Source: CAIPBY01 sp041671305
GTDB taxonomy: Bacteria > Patescibacteriota > Patescibacteriia > 2-01-FULL-39-33
DNA length: 17,933 nucleotides
Assembly: GCA_041671305.1 (NCBI GenBank)
Contig: JBAZBX010000018.1
Coordinates: 1-17,933 of the forward strand
Reading direction: 5' to 3'
Shown: piece by piece, positions 7,833 through 15,474 of the stretch
How the letters are laid out: every line of letters begins with the position of its first letter
Position numbering within the stretch: the stretch's first letter is position 1
Program-made: the position numbers and the translations under genes
Notes under the pieces: generated by a model
The model's input: only the letters and a program-made list of their open reading frames with translations
The model's database searches: none
What the model was told of the DNA's origin: nothing

Positions 7833-9428
7833 ATGAAAAAAATCATCGCCTTAGCGTTTGTTGGCACCTTTCTATTAATAGGCTCAAGTGTTTCGGCTGC
7901 TACTTGTGAGGTCAAAACTGTTTGTATGGATAGCATGCGTTTAGGCATGCAGACTGGAGATTGTAAAATTATTTCGGCTGAAGATTTTTCCAGGCAGATG
8001 GCCACTGCTTTTGGCGCAGATTCCAGTGCTACTTATTCATGTTATGTCGGATGTAAAGATGGGGCATGTATAGATGACAATGCACCTGATGTTTGTACTG
8101 ATACTGATGGTGGAAAAGATTATTTTGTTAAGGGAACTGCTAGCACAAAAGGTCATGGCGAACAGGCCGCTAGTAGTGATGTTTGTTCAGATAAAGATAC
8201 CTTGTCTGAAGTTAGTTGTGAAAAAGAGGTAGATAGTTATGATATCAATGTGGCCTCTTATAAATGCCCCAATGGTTGCCTTAATGGCGCTTGCATTAAA
8301 ACGGCTAGCGGTGGTACCGGGAGCACCTGTACTGATTCCGATGGGGGCAAGGATATTTTTAAAGCTGGCGTCATCACAATTAATGGCAAAGAATTAGATT
8401 TGGCCGATACTTGTGGACCGGAACCCCAGACAATTGAAGAGGAATATTGTTTGCCAAATGGCACTCACGCTAGTGAAGAGTTGAAATGCCCGGGTTTATG
8501 TGAAATTTTACCCGGTACTTATGGCCACGCCTATTGCACCAAAACTTGCGAGAAGAGTGAAGGTTATTATTGCCACAAGACTGCCGATGGTAAAATTGGT
8601 ATAGCTTTTTTAACTCCAGATTGTAAATGGGAAAAAGCAACGCCTTGCCAGAGTGGCGCTTGCGGTTACACTTGTTCATCAGCCGGAAATTTAATTGACA
8701 CCGACGGCGATGGCTTACTGGATACTAATGAAGCTAAATGGGGTACCGATCCCAAAAAATTTGATACTGATGGTGATGGCTACGGCGATATGACGGAAAT
8801 TTCCAGTGGTTATAATCCTCTTGGAGCGGGGAAATTTACTATGGCGCAAGCTACTCTGGCTAGTGACGAGTCAGTTAGTAGTTCTACTGCCGTCACAAGC
8901 ACTGTGGCAGATTTATCAACTTCTACTGCAACTGGCACGTTTAGCTCAACTATATCTGATGTTGTGCCTGGGAAGTCAGCTTCAAATAATTCAGAAGAGA
9001 TGTCTGATTTTGTTAATCAGAATCCGGCCGTGGCTTATGTAATTTTTGGTTTAATTTTTCTTCTCATTATCGCGCTTTATGTCTACATGGCGATTTGCTT
9101 GCAATTCATTGCGCGAAAACTCCATGTCTCTGGAGTTTGGATGGCCTGGATTCCGGTTGCGAATATATTTTTGATTATCAAATGCGCTGACAGGCCATAT
9201 TGGTGGTTTTTGCTCTTTTTTGTGCCAATTTTAAATATTGTCGTCGGAGTTTTGTTGTGGGTTTATATCTGCCAACGGTTGGGTCATCCCGGTTGGTTGG
9301 CTATTTTAATGTTAATTAGCCCCTTGAATCTGATTGTGATGGGCTATCTGGCTTTTGCAAACAGTAATTATCAAATGGATTATTCTAATCAGTCACAGGA
9401 CAATTCTGATCGCAGTTTGCAAAATTAA
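7833..9428 (+). CDS. Secreted Cys/Ca-repeat protein with C-terminal DUF5684-like membrane domain
   Basis: The product is 531 residues. A clear signal peptide (MKKIIALAFVGTFLLIG..., likely cut after VSAA) is followed by a Cys-rich ectodomain. Two copies of the unit CTD(T/S)DGGKD start at Cys88 and Cys166. Two thrombospondin-3/dockerin-like repeats follow, with DTDGDG loops at Asp289 and Asp311 that would bind calcium. A Ser/Thr-rich linker (about 335-390) leads to a membrane region with several helices starting near residue 400; the segment with KLHVSGVWMAWIPVANIFLI, ADRPYWWFLLFFVPILN and LGHPGWLAILMLI has the spacing of DUF5684 membrane proteins. So the ectodomain would sit outside, tethered by a multi-helix C-terminal domain. 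Function is unknown; adhesion or calcium sensing are guesses. It is probably cotranscribed with tspO 30 bases on. Confidence 0.85.
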   Translation: MKKIIALAFVGTFLLIGSSVSAATCEVKTVCMDSMRLGMQTGDCKIISAEDFSRQMATAFGADSSATYSCYVGCKDGACIDDNAPDVCTDTDGGKDYFVKGTASTKGHGEQAASSDVCSDKDTLSEVSCEKEVDSYDINVASYKCPNGCLNGACIKTASGGTGSTCTDSDGGKDIFKAGVITINGKELDLADTCGPEPQTIEEEYCLPNGTHASEELKCPGLCEILPGTYGHAYCTKTCEKSEGYYCHKTADGKIGIAFLTPDCKWEKATPCQSGACGYTCSSAGNLIDTDGDGLLDTNEAKWGTDPKKFDTDGDGYGDMTEISSGYNPLGAGKFTMAQATLASDESVSSSTAVTSTVADLSTSTATGTFSSTISDVVPGKSASNNSEEMSDFVNQNPAVAYVIFGLIFLLIIALYVYMAICLQFIARKLHVSGVWMAWIPVANIFLIIKCADRPYWWFLLFFVPILNIVVGVLLWVYICQRLGHPGWLAILMLISPLNLIVMGYLAFANSNYQMDYSNQSQDNSDRSLQN

Positions 9429-9458
9429 GCTAAGACTTAAAATATTAGACTTCAAAAT

Positions 9459-9950
9459 ATGTCCAAAGCAATCAAACTCATCATTTCTGTTGTATCTTGC
9501 CTCGCGATTGGTAATCTCGGCACCTTGTTTACTGTGCCAAATATCGCGACTTGGTATGCCACGCTCACTAAGCCTTCATTTAATCCGCCAAATTGGATTT
9601 TTGCACCAGTTTGGACCACGCTTTTTATTCTGATGGGCATTAGTTTATTTTTGATTTGGAATAGCCAGAAAAAAGATAAAAACCGTAAGGTGTTTTTTGT
9701 GGTTTTTATTATTAATTTAATTCTAAATGTTCTGTGGTCTCTGATTTTTTTCGGTCTGCATATGACGGGATTGGCTTTTTTGGAAGTTATCTTACTGGCT
9801 CTCTCTATTATTATTCTCATGGTCTTGTCTTGGAAAATTTCCAAGACAGCCGCTTTTCTTCTTGCGCCATATCTGCTTTGGGTTTGTTTTGCTTCTTTTT
9901 TGAATTATAATCTTTGGATTTTAAATAGCGGTTCAATATTTACTAAATAA
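9459..9950 (+). CDS. tspO: TspO/MBR family membrane protein
   Basis: This 163-residue, five-helix protein has the family's usual length. Signature stretches are clear: WYATLTKPSFNPPNWIFAPV (about 32-51) with following VWT, LNVLWSLIFFG (about 89-99) and PYLLWVCFASFLNYNLWILN (about 138-157), which carries the Trp/Asn pattern of the last helix. TspO proteins bind porphyrins and related hydrophobic ligands and are linked to tetrapyrrole or stress responses; the role in a CPR cell with few biosynthetic pathways is unclear, and scavenged haem or porphyrin handling is only inference. The gene starts 30 bases after the preceding stop, and a Lys/Cys micro-ORF starts 15 bases after its own stop, so the three probably form one transcript ending at the 10134-10163 terminator. 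Confidence 0.93.
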   Translation: MSKAIKLIISVVSCLAIGNLGTLFTVPNIATWYATLTKPSFNPPNWIFAPVWTTLFILMGISLFLIWNSQKKDKNRKVFFVVFIINLILNVLWSLIFFGLHMTGLAFLEVILLALSIIILMVLSWKISKTAAFLLAPYLLWVCFASFLNYNLWILNSGSIFTK

Positions 9951-9965
9951 TAAATTAGAAATTAT

Positions 9966-10079
9966 ATGCCTACAAAAAAGAAAACAGTTGCCTCCAAAAA
10001 AATCGCTCCAGCCAAGAGCAAAAAAGCAAAAACAGTTAAGGCTAGCAAATGTTGTTCCTGTTCTTGTTGTGGTAAATAA
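9966..10079 (+). CDS. 37-residue Lys/Ala-rich micro-protein with C-terminal Cys cluster
   Basis: ATG at 9966 opens a 37-codon frame ending TAA at 10079. The first 28 residues are a basic, low-complexity tail (repeated KK, AK, VKAS; over a third lysine), like bacterial histone-H1-like or lysine-rich DNA-binding tails. The last nine residues are CCSCSCCGK with five cysteines at 29, 30, 32, 34 and 35, suited to binding a metal such as zinc, copper or an Fe-S cluster. It lies 15 bases after tspO, and a terminator follows 55 bases downstream, which supports it being the last gene of that transcript. Codon use (AAA/AAG lysines, few rare codons) fits the neighbours. It is too short for homology calls, so whether it is translated is unproven. 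Confidence 0.6.
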   Translation: MPTKKKTVASKKIAPAKSKKAKTVKASKCCSCSCCGK

Positions 10080-10133
10080 AGTAATTAAAACAGCAAGAGT
10101 AGATCTAGACTGAAAATAATTTCAACTCTAAAG

Positions 10134-10163
10134 TTCTCGTCCAAAGGGCGGGAATTTTGTTTT
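10134..10163 (+). terminator. Rho-independent terminator after the tspO/micro-ORF unit
   Basis: A 9-bp stem (TTCTCGTCC with GGGCGGGAA, two G-T pairs) around an AAA loop is followed by TTTTGTTTT. It lies 55 bases after the micro-ORF stop and just upstream of a promoter. Confidence 0.85.
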
Positions 10164-10171
10164 AGCGGCTA

Positions 10172-10201
10172 TTGTTGGAAATATATTTTTTGTGTTATAA
10201 T
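10172..10201 (+). promoter_or_regulatory. Promoter for the CAP-protein gene
   Basis: TTGTTG (10172-10177) lies 18 bases upstream of TATAAT (10196-10201), with TG at 10193-10194 giving an extended -10 (TGTTATAAT). The ATG at 10247 is 46 bases past the -10. Confidence 0.75.
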
Positions 10202-10246
10202 ATTAAGTATTAATTTCTATTGTAAGTAAAATATAATTTTTTAGTA

Positions 10247-12196
10247 ATGCTCGCCAAGAAGAAAAAAAATCCTCCCATAAAATTAAATACTAAACCACTC
10301 AAAAAAGTGGTTAAGAAGGCGGTGAAAAAGACATTGCCCGCTTCTTCTGTTACAAGTGATAAAATTAAAAAAACCAAGACCAAGATAAATTCAAAAAAAA
10401 TAGAAAATCAAATCAGTCCTGATAAAAAAATAAAAGGCATAGAAGAGAGACTTAGGAAAATAAGAATGATTATTGATTCTGACGGCGACGGTTTGACGGA
10501 TTATCAGGAAAAACTCTATGGTACTAATCCTTATAATCTAGATACAGATGGCGACGGACTCAGTGATTATGAAGAAATAAAGATATATCAAACTGATCCG
10601 CTAGACCCAGACACAAATCATAATGGCATCAGTGATGGTGATGAAGTTAAGATGGGACGCAATCCCAGAGGTTTTGGCAAATTGAAGGATTTATTCATCC
10701 CTCATTATGGCAACAATTACCAGCCGGAATTTTTGAAAACAAAAAGAGTTATTTTCTACAGCAGTTCGGCTATTTTGATCAAGGTTATTGTAATCTTGGC
10801 TGTTGCCTTGTTGCCTCTTAGCGCTTGGGTTACGCCGGATATCTCTACTCAGCAGTCCAAAAAGGTTATTCAATTAACCAATGAGGTAAGAAAAAATTTG
10901 AAACTTCAGCCACTTACAGAAAATTATATTCTTGATCAAGTGGCATTAGCCAAGACCCAGGATATGCTCACAAACCAGTATTTTGCTCACATTAGTCCTG
11001 GTGGTAAGGGTATTGGTGTATTTTTGGAAATGTTTAATTATCGCTATAATTTGGCTGGTGAGAATTTGGCCATGGGATTTAGCGATTCTGCTGACGTAGT
11101 AAATGCCTGGATAAAAAGCAAAACGCATTATGCTAATTTGACGGATCCGGATTTCAAGGAAATTGGCGTGGCCATGACCACCGGCAGTTTCAATAAATCA
11201 GAAACCACCATGGTGGCGCAGGTTTTTGGGAGTCCGAAACAAATAGTGACGTCAGTAAGTAAAGTGCAGCCCATAAGTAGTATTAATTCAACGGCAGTTG
11301 GTAGTGGAAGTTTAGATAAAAAAATAGTCTCATCCTCATCTAGCCAAAATATTTCCAAAGTTTCTCCTAGTAAAATTTTGGGAGAAAAGGTAACTCAGAA
11401 ATTGATCCAACCGGTATTAATTTATCCTCAGAATAATTTTATCACCAAGGAAAGTAAAATAGATTTAAAAATCTCTGCGCCGTCGGCTGATAAAGTGGTT
11501 ATTTTTGTAGATGGTAATGGAATTCCAGTAGAAGGTGATTTTGTTAATGATAATTATATCCAAACCATAACTCTTGCGGAAGGCGCTCATCATATACAGT
11601 TTAAGTCTTCGTTGGGCAATCAGATTGCCTCATCTATTGATTACAATATTACCATTGACCAGACTCCTCCTGTCATAGATCAGTCGCGTACTCAAATTAT
11701 GGTAGCTGAATCTGCCAATAAAGATCAGAAAATTGTCAGGGTGGAGGCATATTTGAGTCCCGATACGGCTAGGGCGGAAGCCAGTTTTGGAAATTATACA
11801 ATCCAGTTAGCCAAAGATTCATCTGATTCTCAAAAATGGACAGGCAGTGCTATTATATTTAATCAGGAACAGGAACAAATATTTAATCCCGTGGTAATGG
11901 CCAATATCACGGCTAGTGATAATTTGGATAATATCGCGACCACGGATATCAAATGGGAAAATATTGTTCCGGTTAAGCCATCTATCTTAACGCAATATTT
12001 GTTTGCCAGAGATTATGGCTCCAAGTATACAAATTGGCTATTTAGTATCAGTTCAATTTATTATAAGTTTTTATTGGGGCTAATGGTTTTGATTTTGGCT
12101 TTAAATATTTTTATTAAAGTTAAAAAACAGGATTTCAAATTGATAATTCCAGTTATAGGGTTAATTATTCTCTTGGTCACATTAATTATAATATAA
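10247..12196 (+). CDS. CAP-domain membrane protein with N-terminal DxDGDG repeats
   Basis: The product is 649 residues. It opens with a ~70-residue lysine-rich region and no signal peptide. Residues 77-142 hold three thrombospondin-3/dockerin-like repeats (D77SDGDG; DTDGDGLSDYEE; DTNHNGISDGDE) likely to bind calcium. A junction motif FIPHYGNNYQP (from F150) precedes a membrane helix at ~167-192. Residues ~200-330 are a CAP/SCP-like (YkwD-type, PF00188) domain with His248, Glu272 in GEN and His294 in the expected family positions. Then come two beta-rich Ig-like modules (~375-475 and ~480-590) and one or two C-terminal membrane helices near 605-649. With a basic N-terminus, the repeats should lie in the cytoplasm and the CAP domain outside. 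CAP function in bacteria is poorly known; a cell-wall or surface role is inferred. It has its own promoter and terminator. Confidence 0.88.
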   Translation: MLAKKKKNPPIKLNTKPLKKVVKKAVKKTLPASSVTSDKIKKTKTKINSKKIENQISPDKKIKGIEERLRKIRMIIDSDGDGLTDYQEKLYGTNPYNLDTDGDGLSDYEEIKIYQTDPLDPDTNHNGISDGDEVKMGRNPRGFGKLKDLFIPHYGNNYQPEFLKTKRVIFYSSSAILIKVIVILAVALLPLSAWVTPDISTQQSKKVIQLTNEVRKNLKLQPLTENYILDQVALAKTQDMLTNQYFAHISPGGKGIGVFLEMFNYRYNLAGENLAMGFSDSADVVNAWIKSKTHYANLTDPDFKEIGVAMTTGSFNKSETTMVAQVFGSPKQIVTSVSKVQPISSINSTAVGSGSLDKKIVSSSSSQNISKVSPSKILGEKVTQKLIQPVLIYPQNNFITKESKIDLKISAPSADKVVIFVDGNGIPVEGDFVNDNYIQTITLAEGAHHIQFKSSLGNQIASSIDYNITIDQTPPVIDQSRTQIMVAESANKDQKIVRVEAYLSPDTARAEASFGNYTIQLAKDSSDSQKWTGSAIIFNQEQEQIFNPVVMANITASDNLDNIATTDIKWENIVPVKPSILTQYLFARDYGSKYTNWLFSISSIYYKFLLGLMVLILALNIFIKVKKQDFKLIIPVIGLIILLVTLIII

Positions 12197-12210
12197 ATTT
12201 AACTGCATAG

Positions 12211-12235
12211 ATTCCCGATGAATTCGGGAATTTTT
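12211..12235 (+). terminator. Rho-independent terminator after the CAP-protein gene
   Basis: An 8-bp perfect stem (ATTCCCGA with TCGGGAAT) around a TGAAT loop is followed by TTTTTATATT. It starts 14 bases after the stop. Confidence 0.85.
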
Positions 12236-12259
12236 ATATTATATTTTTATGGTTATTAA

Positions 12260-12268
12260 TGTTATAAT
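12260..12268 (+). promoter_or_regulatory. Extended -10 promoter for the P-type ATPase gene
   Basis: TGTTATAAT (12260-12268) is identical to the extended -10 at 10193. It ends 28 bases before the ATG at 12296 and directly follows a terminator. No convincing -35 is visible. Confidence 0.6.
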
Positions 12269-12295
12269 ATAAGCATATAAAAATAATGAATCACC

Positions 12296-14974
12296 ATGCA
12301 AAGAATTTGGCATAATGTTACTGTCAAAGAATTATTTCGTTATCTCAAGAGTTCAGAAAGGGGCTTATCTTCACAAGAGGTGGAAAAAAGACAAACTCAA
12401 TATGGTTTTAATGAAATACCGCCAGGCAAGTCAACTACGGTTTTGAGATTGATTTTTAATCAAATAAATACACCCTTAGTTTATATTCTAATTTTTGCGA
12501 TTGTGGTTTCTTTGTTTCTTGCCCAATTTACTGACGCCGGAGTGATTTTTTTTATTGTTTTGGTAAACACTATTATCGGTTTTTGGCAGGAAAACAAGGC
12601 CAATAATGCCATAGCTAAATTAAAAAAAATAATCAAACAGGAGGCTCTAGTCAAGAGAGATGGCGGTAAAATGATGATAAATTCCAAAGAACTTGTTCCT
12701 GGAGATATAATTTATTTACGAACAGGTGATAAAGTCCCGGCTGATTGTAGACTTATAGCGGTGAGGGGACTGCAGATAGTTGAGGCGGCTTTGACTGGTG
12801 AATCTGTTCCTTCGGATAAAAAAGAGGGGATTTTGGATAAGGGAATTGCTCTGGCAGAAAGAGCCAACATGGCCTACATGGGAACCTCAATCATAGCTGG
12901 TTTCGGCGAGGCCATTGTTTGTCATATTGGTAAAGAAACGGAGATAGGAAAAATAGGCCAATTACTCAATGAAACAAAAGAATCAGATACTCCATTGCAG
13001 AAGCAATTGGCAGTATTTAGCAGAAATCTAGCAATTATTATTTCAGTTATTTGCATATTAATTTTTATCCTTGGTCTTTTGATGCGGAAAGATATTATGG
13101 AGATGTTTACGGTTTCTGTGGCTATCGCTGTCGCCGCTATACCAGAGAGCATGCTTATTGCCGTTACGGTCATTTTGGCTTTCGGAGTGGGAATAATTTT
13201 GAAACAGAAAGCTCTGGTGCGTAAATTGGTGGCAGCAGAAACGTTGGGTTCAACTTCTATTATCTGCATGGACAAGACGGGCACTTTGACGGAAGGTAAT
13301 ATGAAAGTGTCGGCTATTATCGGGGTAGATGACGAGTATGCTCTCAAGAAGGAGTCTGATGAAATTAAATTAGAAAAAGCTCATGATTTGATGCTTAAGA
13401 TTTCCGTCCTTTGCAGTAATGCTATTTTGGAAAAAAGTCAGGATGAATTGGAAGATTTCAAAATTATTGGCGACTCAACTGAAAAAGCGCTTCTTCTGGC
13501 TGCTATTGAAGCTGGCTTTTCCAAAGATAAGCTGGATTTGGAATATCCCAAAGTGTCGGAAATTCCTTTTGATTCGGAAAAAAAGTATATGGCAACTTTG
13601 CATAGCCAGACAATTAGCCAGCATGATCATATTTTTGCCAAAGGCGCTCCAGAAAAAATTTTTAATTTTTGCGCGACATTTTTAACCAAAGGCAAGGCGG
13701 AGAAATTATCACCGACAAAACTCAAAGAATTAGACAAAAAATTTAAATCTTTAACTTCTAAAGGGCTCAGAGTTATTGCTTTGGCATATAAGACAGGTAA
13801 ATTTAAGACAATTGAGAATGAATTAAATGATCTTGTCTTTTTGGGTTTTATTGCGTTGAAGGATCCACTTCGCCATGATGCCAAAGAAGCTATCGGTATT
13901 TGCCGAGAAGCAGGAATCAGGCCAGTGCTTATAACAGGAGATAATCGCTTAACGGCCGAGGCCATATTCAAGGATTTAGGCGTAAAATTATCCGGTAAAG
14001 CCGTAGAAGGAGTTGAATTGGATAAATGGACGGATGAACAATTAGAACAAAAAATAGGCGAGATAGATATTTTTGCACGTGTTGAGCCTCGGCATAAGCT
14101 CAGGATTATTCATGCTTGGAAAAACAGGGGAGAGGTGGTAGCTATGACTGGTGATGGTATAAACGATGCGCCGGCGATCAAGGCCGCTGATATAGGTATT
14201 GCCATGGCCTCAGGATCTGATGTGACCAAAGAAGTGGCAGATATAGTGTTGTTGGACAGTAATTTTATGGTAATTGTTTCCGCCGTAAAACAGGGACGGG
14301 TAATCTTTGATAATATTAGAAAAGTTGTGCTTTATCTACTAGCTAGTTGTTTCTCGGAGATGATTCTGGTGATTTGTAGTTTATTCTTGGGTTTGCCGTT
14401 GCCACTCTTGGCTATTCAAATTTTGTGGATTAATCTTATTGCTGACGGATTGCCAAATATTGCCATGGCAGTTGAGCCAGCGGAAAAAGGTATTATGGCT
14501 TTACCGCCGAGGCCGAGACATGAGCCGATTCTGAGTAATCAAATGAAGTTTGTTGTTTTCGTGGTTAGTATCATTACAGACTTTATTCTGGTGGGATTTT
14601 TTGTGCTTCTGCTTATGAATAACACAGACATAAATTATGTCAGGACAATTATGTTTTGCGCAGTGGCTTGCAACTCTCTACTGTTTGCTTTTAGTGTCAG
14701 ATCAATGAGACATTCCATTTTTTCTCAGAATCCTTTCAAAAATGGATATTTAATATTATCTATAATTATTGCTTTTGTGGCATTGTTAGCCGTGGTTTAC
14801 GTCCCTCAATTGCAAAATATTTTCAATACAGAATCATTGGGATTTGCAGAATGGAGAATAATTTTGGAAATTTCTATTTTAAAAGTCTTTTTAATTGAGG
14901 CATTTAAGCGTCGACAAAAAACTTTTGATTCCAAACCGGATACAGAATCCAAAATGGCTGCAAAATTCGCTTAA
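12296..14974 (+). CDS. P2-type cation-transporting ATPase (calcium-pump-like)
   Basis: This 892-residue protein has the full P-type ATPase layout: N-terminal cation ATPase domain (GLSSQEVEKRQTQYGFNEIP), actuator TGES (167-170), phosphorylation site DKTGTLT (Asp326), nucleotide-site KGAPE (from Lys449), TGDGIND hinge (618-624), and about ten membrane helices. In M4 it has P283-E284-S rather than the usual PEGLP. Aligned by eye to SERCA, M4 Glu284, M5 Glu688 and M6 Asn713/Asp717 keep the calcium ligands, while the site-I positions equivalent to Asn768 and Thr799 are Cys685 and Ala716. That pattern fits a single-site, PMR1-like calcium (or calcium/manganese) exporter, but H+ or Na+/K+ transport cannot be excluded. 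It sits alone between a terminator and a promoter, downstream of two proteins with calcium-type repeats. Confidence 0.92.
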   Translation: MQRIWHNVTVKELFRYLKSSERGLSSQEVEKRQTQYGFNEIPPGKSTTVLRLIFNQINTPLVYILIFAIVVSLFLAQFTDAGVIFFIVLVNTIIGFWQENKANNAIAKLKKIIKQEALVKRDGGKMMINSKELVPGDIIYLRTGDKVPADCRLIAVRGLQIVEAALTGESVPSDKKEGILDKGIALAERANMAYMGTSIIAGFGEAIVCHIGKETEIGKIGQLLNETKESDTPLQKQLAVFSRNLAIIISVICILIFILGLLMRKDIMEMFTVSVAIAVAAIPESMLIAVTVILAFGVGIILKQKALVRKLVAAETLGSTSIICMDKTGTLTEGNMKVSAIIGVDDEYALKKESDEIKLEKAHDLMLKISVLCSNAILEKSQDELEDFKIIGDSTEKALLLAAIEAGFSKDKLDLEYPKVSEIPFDSEKKYMATLHSQTISQHDHIFAKGAPEKIFNFCATFLTKGKAEKLSPTKLKELDKKFKSLTSKGLRVIALAYKTGKFKTIENELNDLVFLGFIALKDPLRHDAKEAIGICREAGIRPVLITGDNRLTAEAIFKDLGVKLSGKAVEGVELDKWTDEQLEQKIGEIDIFARVEPRHKLRIIHAWKNRGEVVAMTGDGINDAPAIKAADIGIAMASGSDVTKEVADIVLLDSNFMVIVSAVKQGRVIFDNIRKVVLYLLASCFSEMILVICSLFLGLPLPLLAIQILWINLIADGLPNIAMAVEPAEKGIMALPPRPRHEPILSNQMKFVVFVVSIITDFILVGFFVLLLMNNTDINYVRTIMFCAVACNSLLFAFSVRSMRHSIFSQNPFKNGYLILSIIIAFVALLAVVYVPQLQNIFNTESLGFAEWRIILEISILKVFLIEAFKRRQKTFDSKPDTESKMAAKFA

Positions 14975-15017
14975 TCAAGCACGAGAGATTCTAATTATTT
15001 TAGATTAACGATAATTG

Positions 15018-15026
15018 TGCTATAAT
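15018..15026 (+). promoter_or_regulatory. Extended -10 promoter for the ftsB-like/parvulin unit
   Basis: TGCTATAAT (TG at 15018-15019, TATAAT at 15021-15026) ends 25 bases before the ATG at 15051. The -35 region is not recognisable. Confidence 0.6.
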
Positions 15027-15050
15027 ATATAATAGTCTTCTAATTCAGCT

Positions 15051-15470
15051 ATGCCGATCATAAAAAAGAAGAACAATTCGTTTTTTAAATCCAAGATTAT
15101 ATTATCTATTTCTATTGTCGTATTGGTATTTTTTATTTTTGGCTTGGTTCGGGAAATTTTAAGCAGGCGTGAAATTAACAATCAAGTTAATAATCTGGAA
15201 AAACAAATAACGGAATTACAATCTCAAAACGGACAAATTTCAGAAATGATAGATAATTGGCAAGATGGCACTCGTCTTGAAAAAGAAGCCAGATTGCGTT
15301 TAGGCTTGCAAAAGCCCGGGGAGAAAGCGATTATAATATCAAAACCGGAATCTCAAGTTGATAAAGTTTCTCAGGCAGTTGATTCTAATGATAATCAAAC
15401 AAATTTAGCTATTATAAATAATAAGCCCGTAGATAATCCTACAAAATGGATTCGCTACTTTTTTAAATAA
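15051..15470 (+). CDS. FtsB/DivIC-like septum formation initiator protein
   Basis: The product is 139 residues with a basic cytoplasmic N-terminus, one membrane helix at about 19-37, and a coiled coil at about 40-70 (INNQVNNLEKQITELQSQNG). It then has the FtsB/DivIC signature near 76-95, where LEKEARLRLGLQKPGEKAII gives the Glu-x-x-A-R-x-x-L-G pattern ending in a strand. Family proteins form the FtsQ-FtsB-FtsL (DivIB-DivIC-FtsL) complex that triggers septal wall synthesis. The C-terminus NPTKWIRYFFK is an aromatic tail that I recall in CPR homologues. The gene has its own promoter and is followed 4 bases after its stop by the parvulin gene, so the two are cotranscribed. Confidence 0.88.
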   Translation: MPIIKKKNNSFFKSKIILSISIVVLVFFIFGLVREILSRREINNQVNNLEKQITELQSQNGQISEMIDNWQDGTRLEKEARLRLGLQKPGEKAIIISKPESQVDKVSQAVDSNDNQTNLAIINNKPVDNPTKWIRYFFK

Positions 15471-15474
15471 ATTT

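Noticed and set aside
12922..13347. Minus-strand frame of 141 codons inside the P-type ATPase
   Set aside because: It is antisense to conserved ATPase motifs including DKTGT, and the protein has low-complexity Ile/Thr content with no domain.
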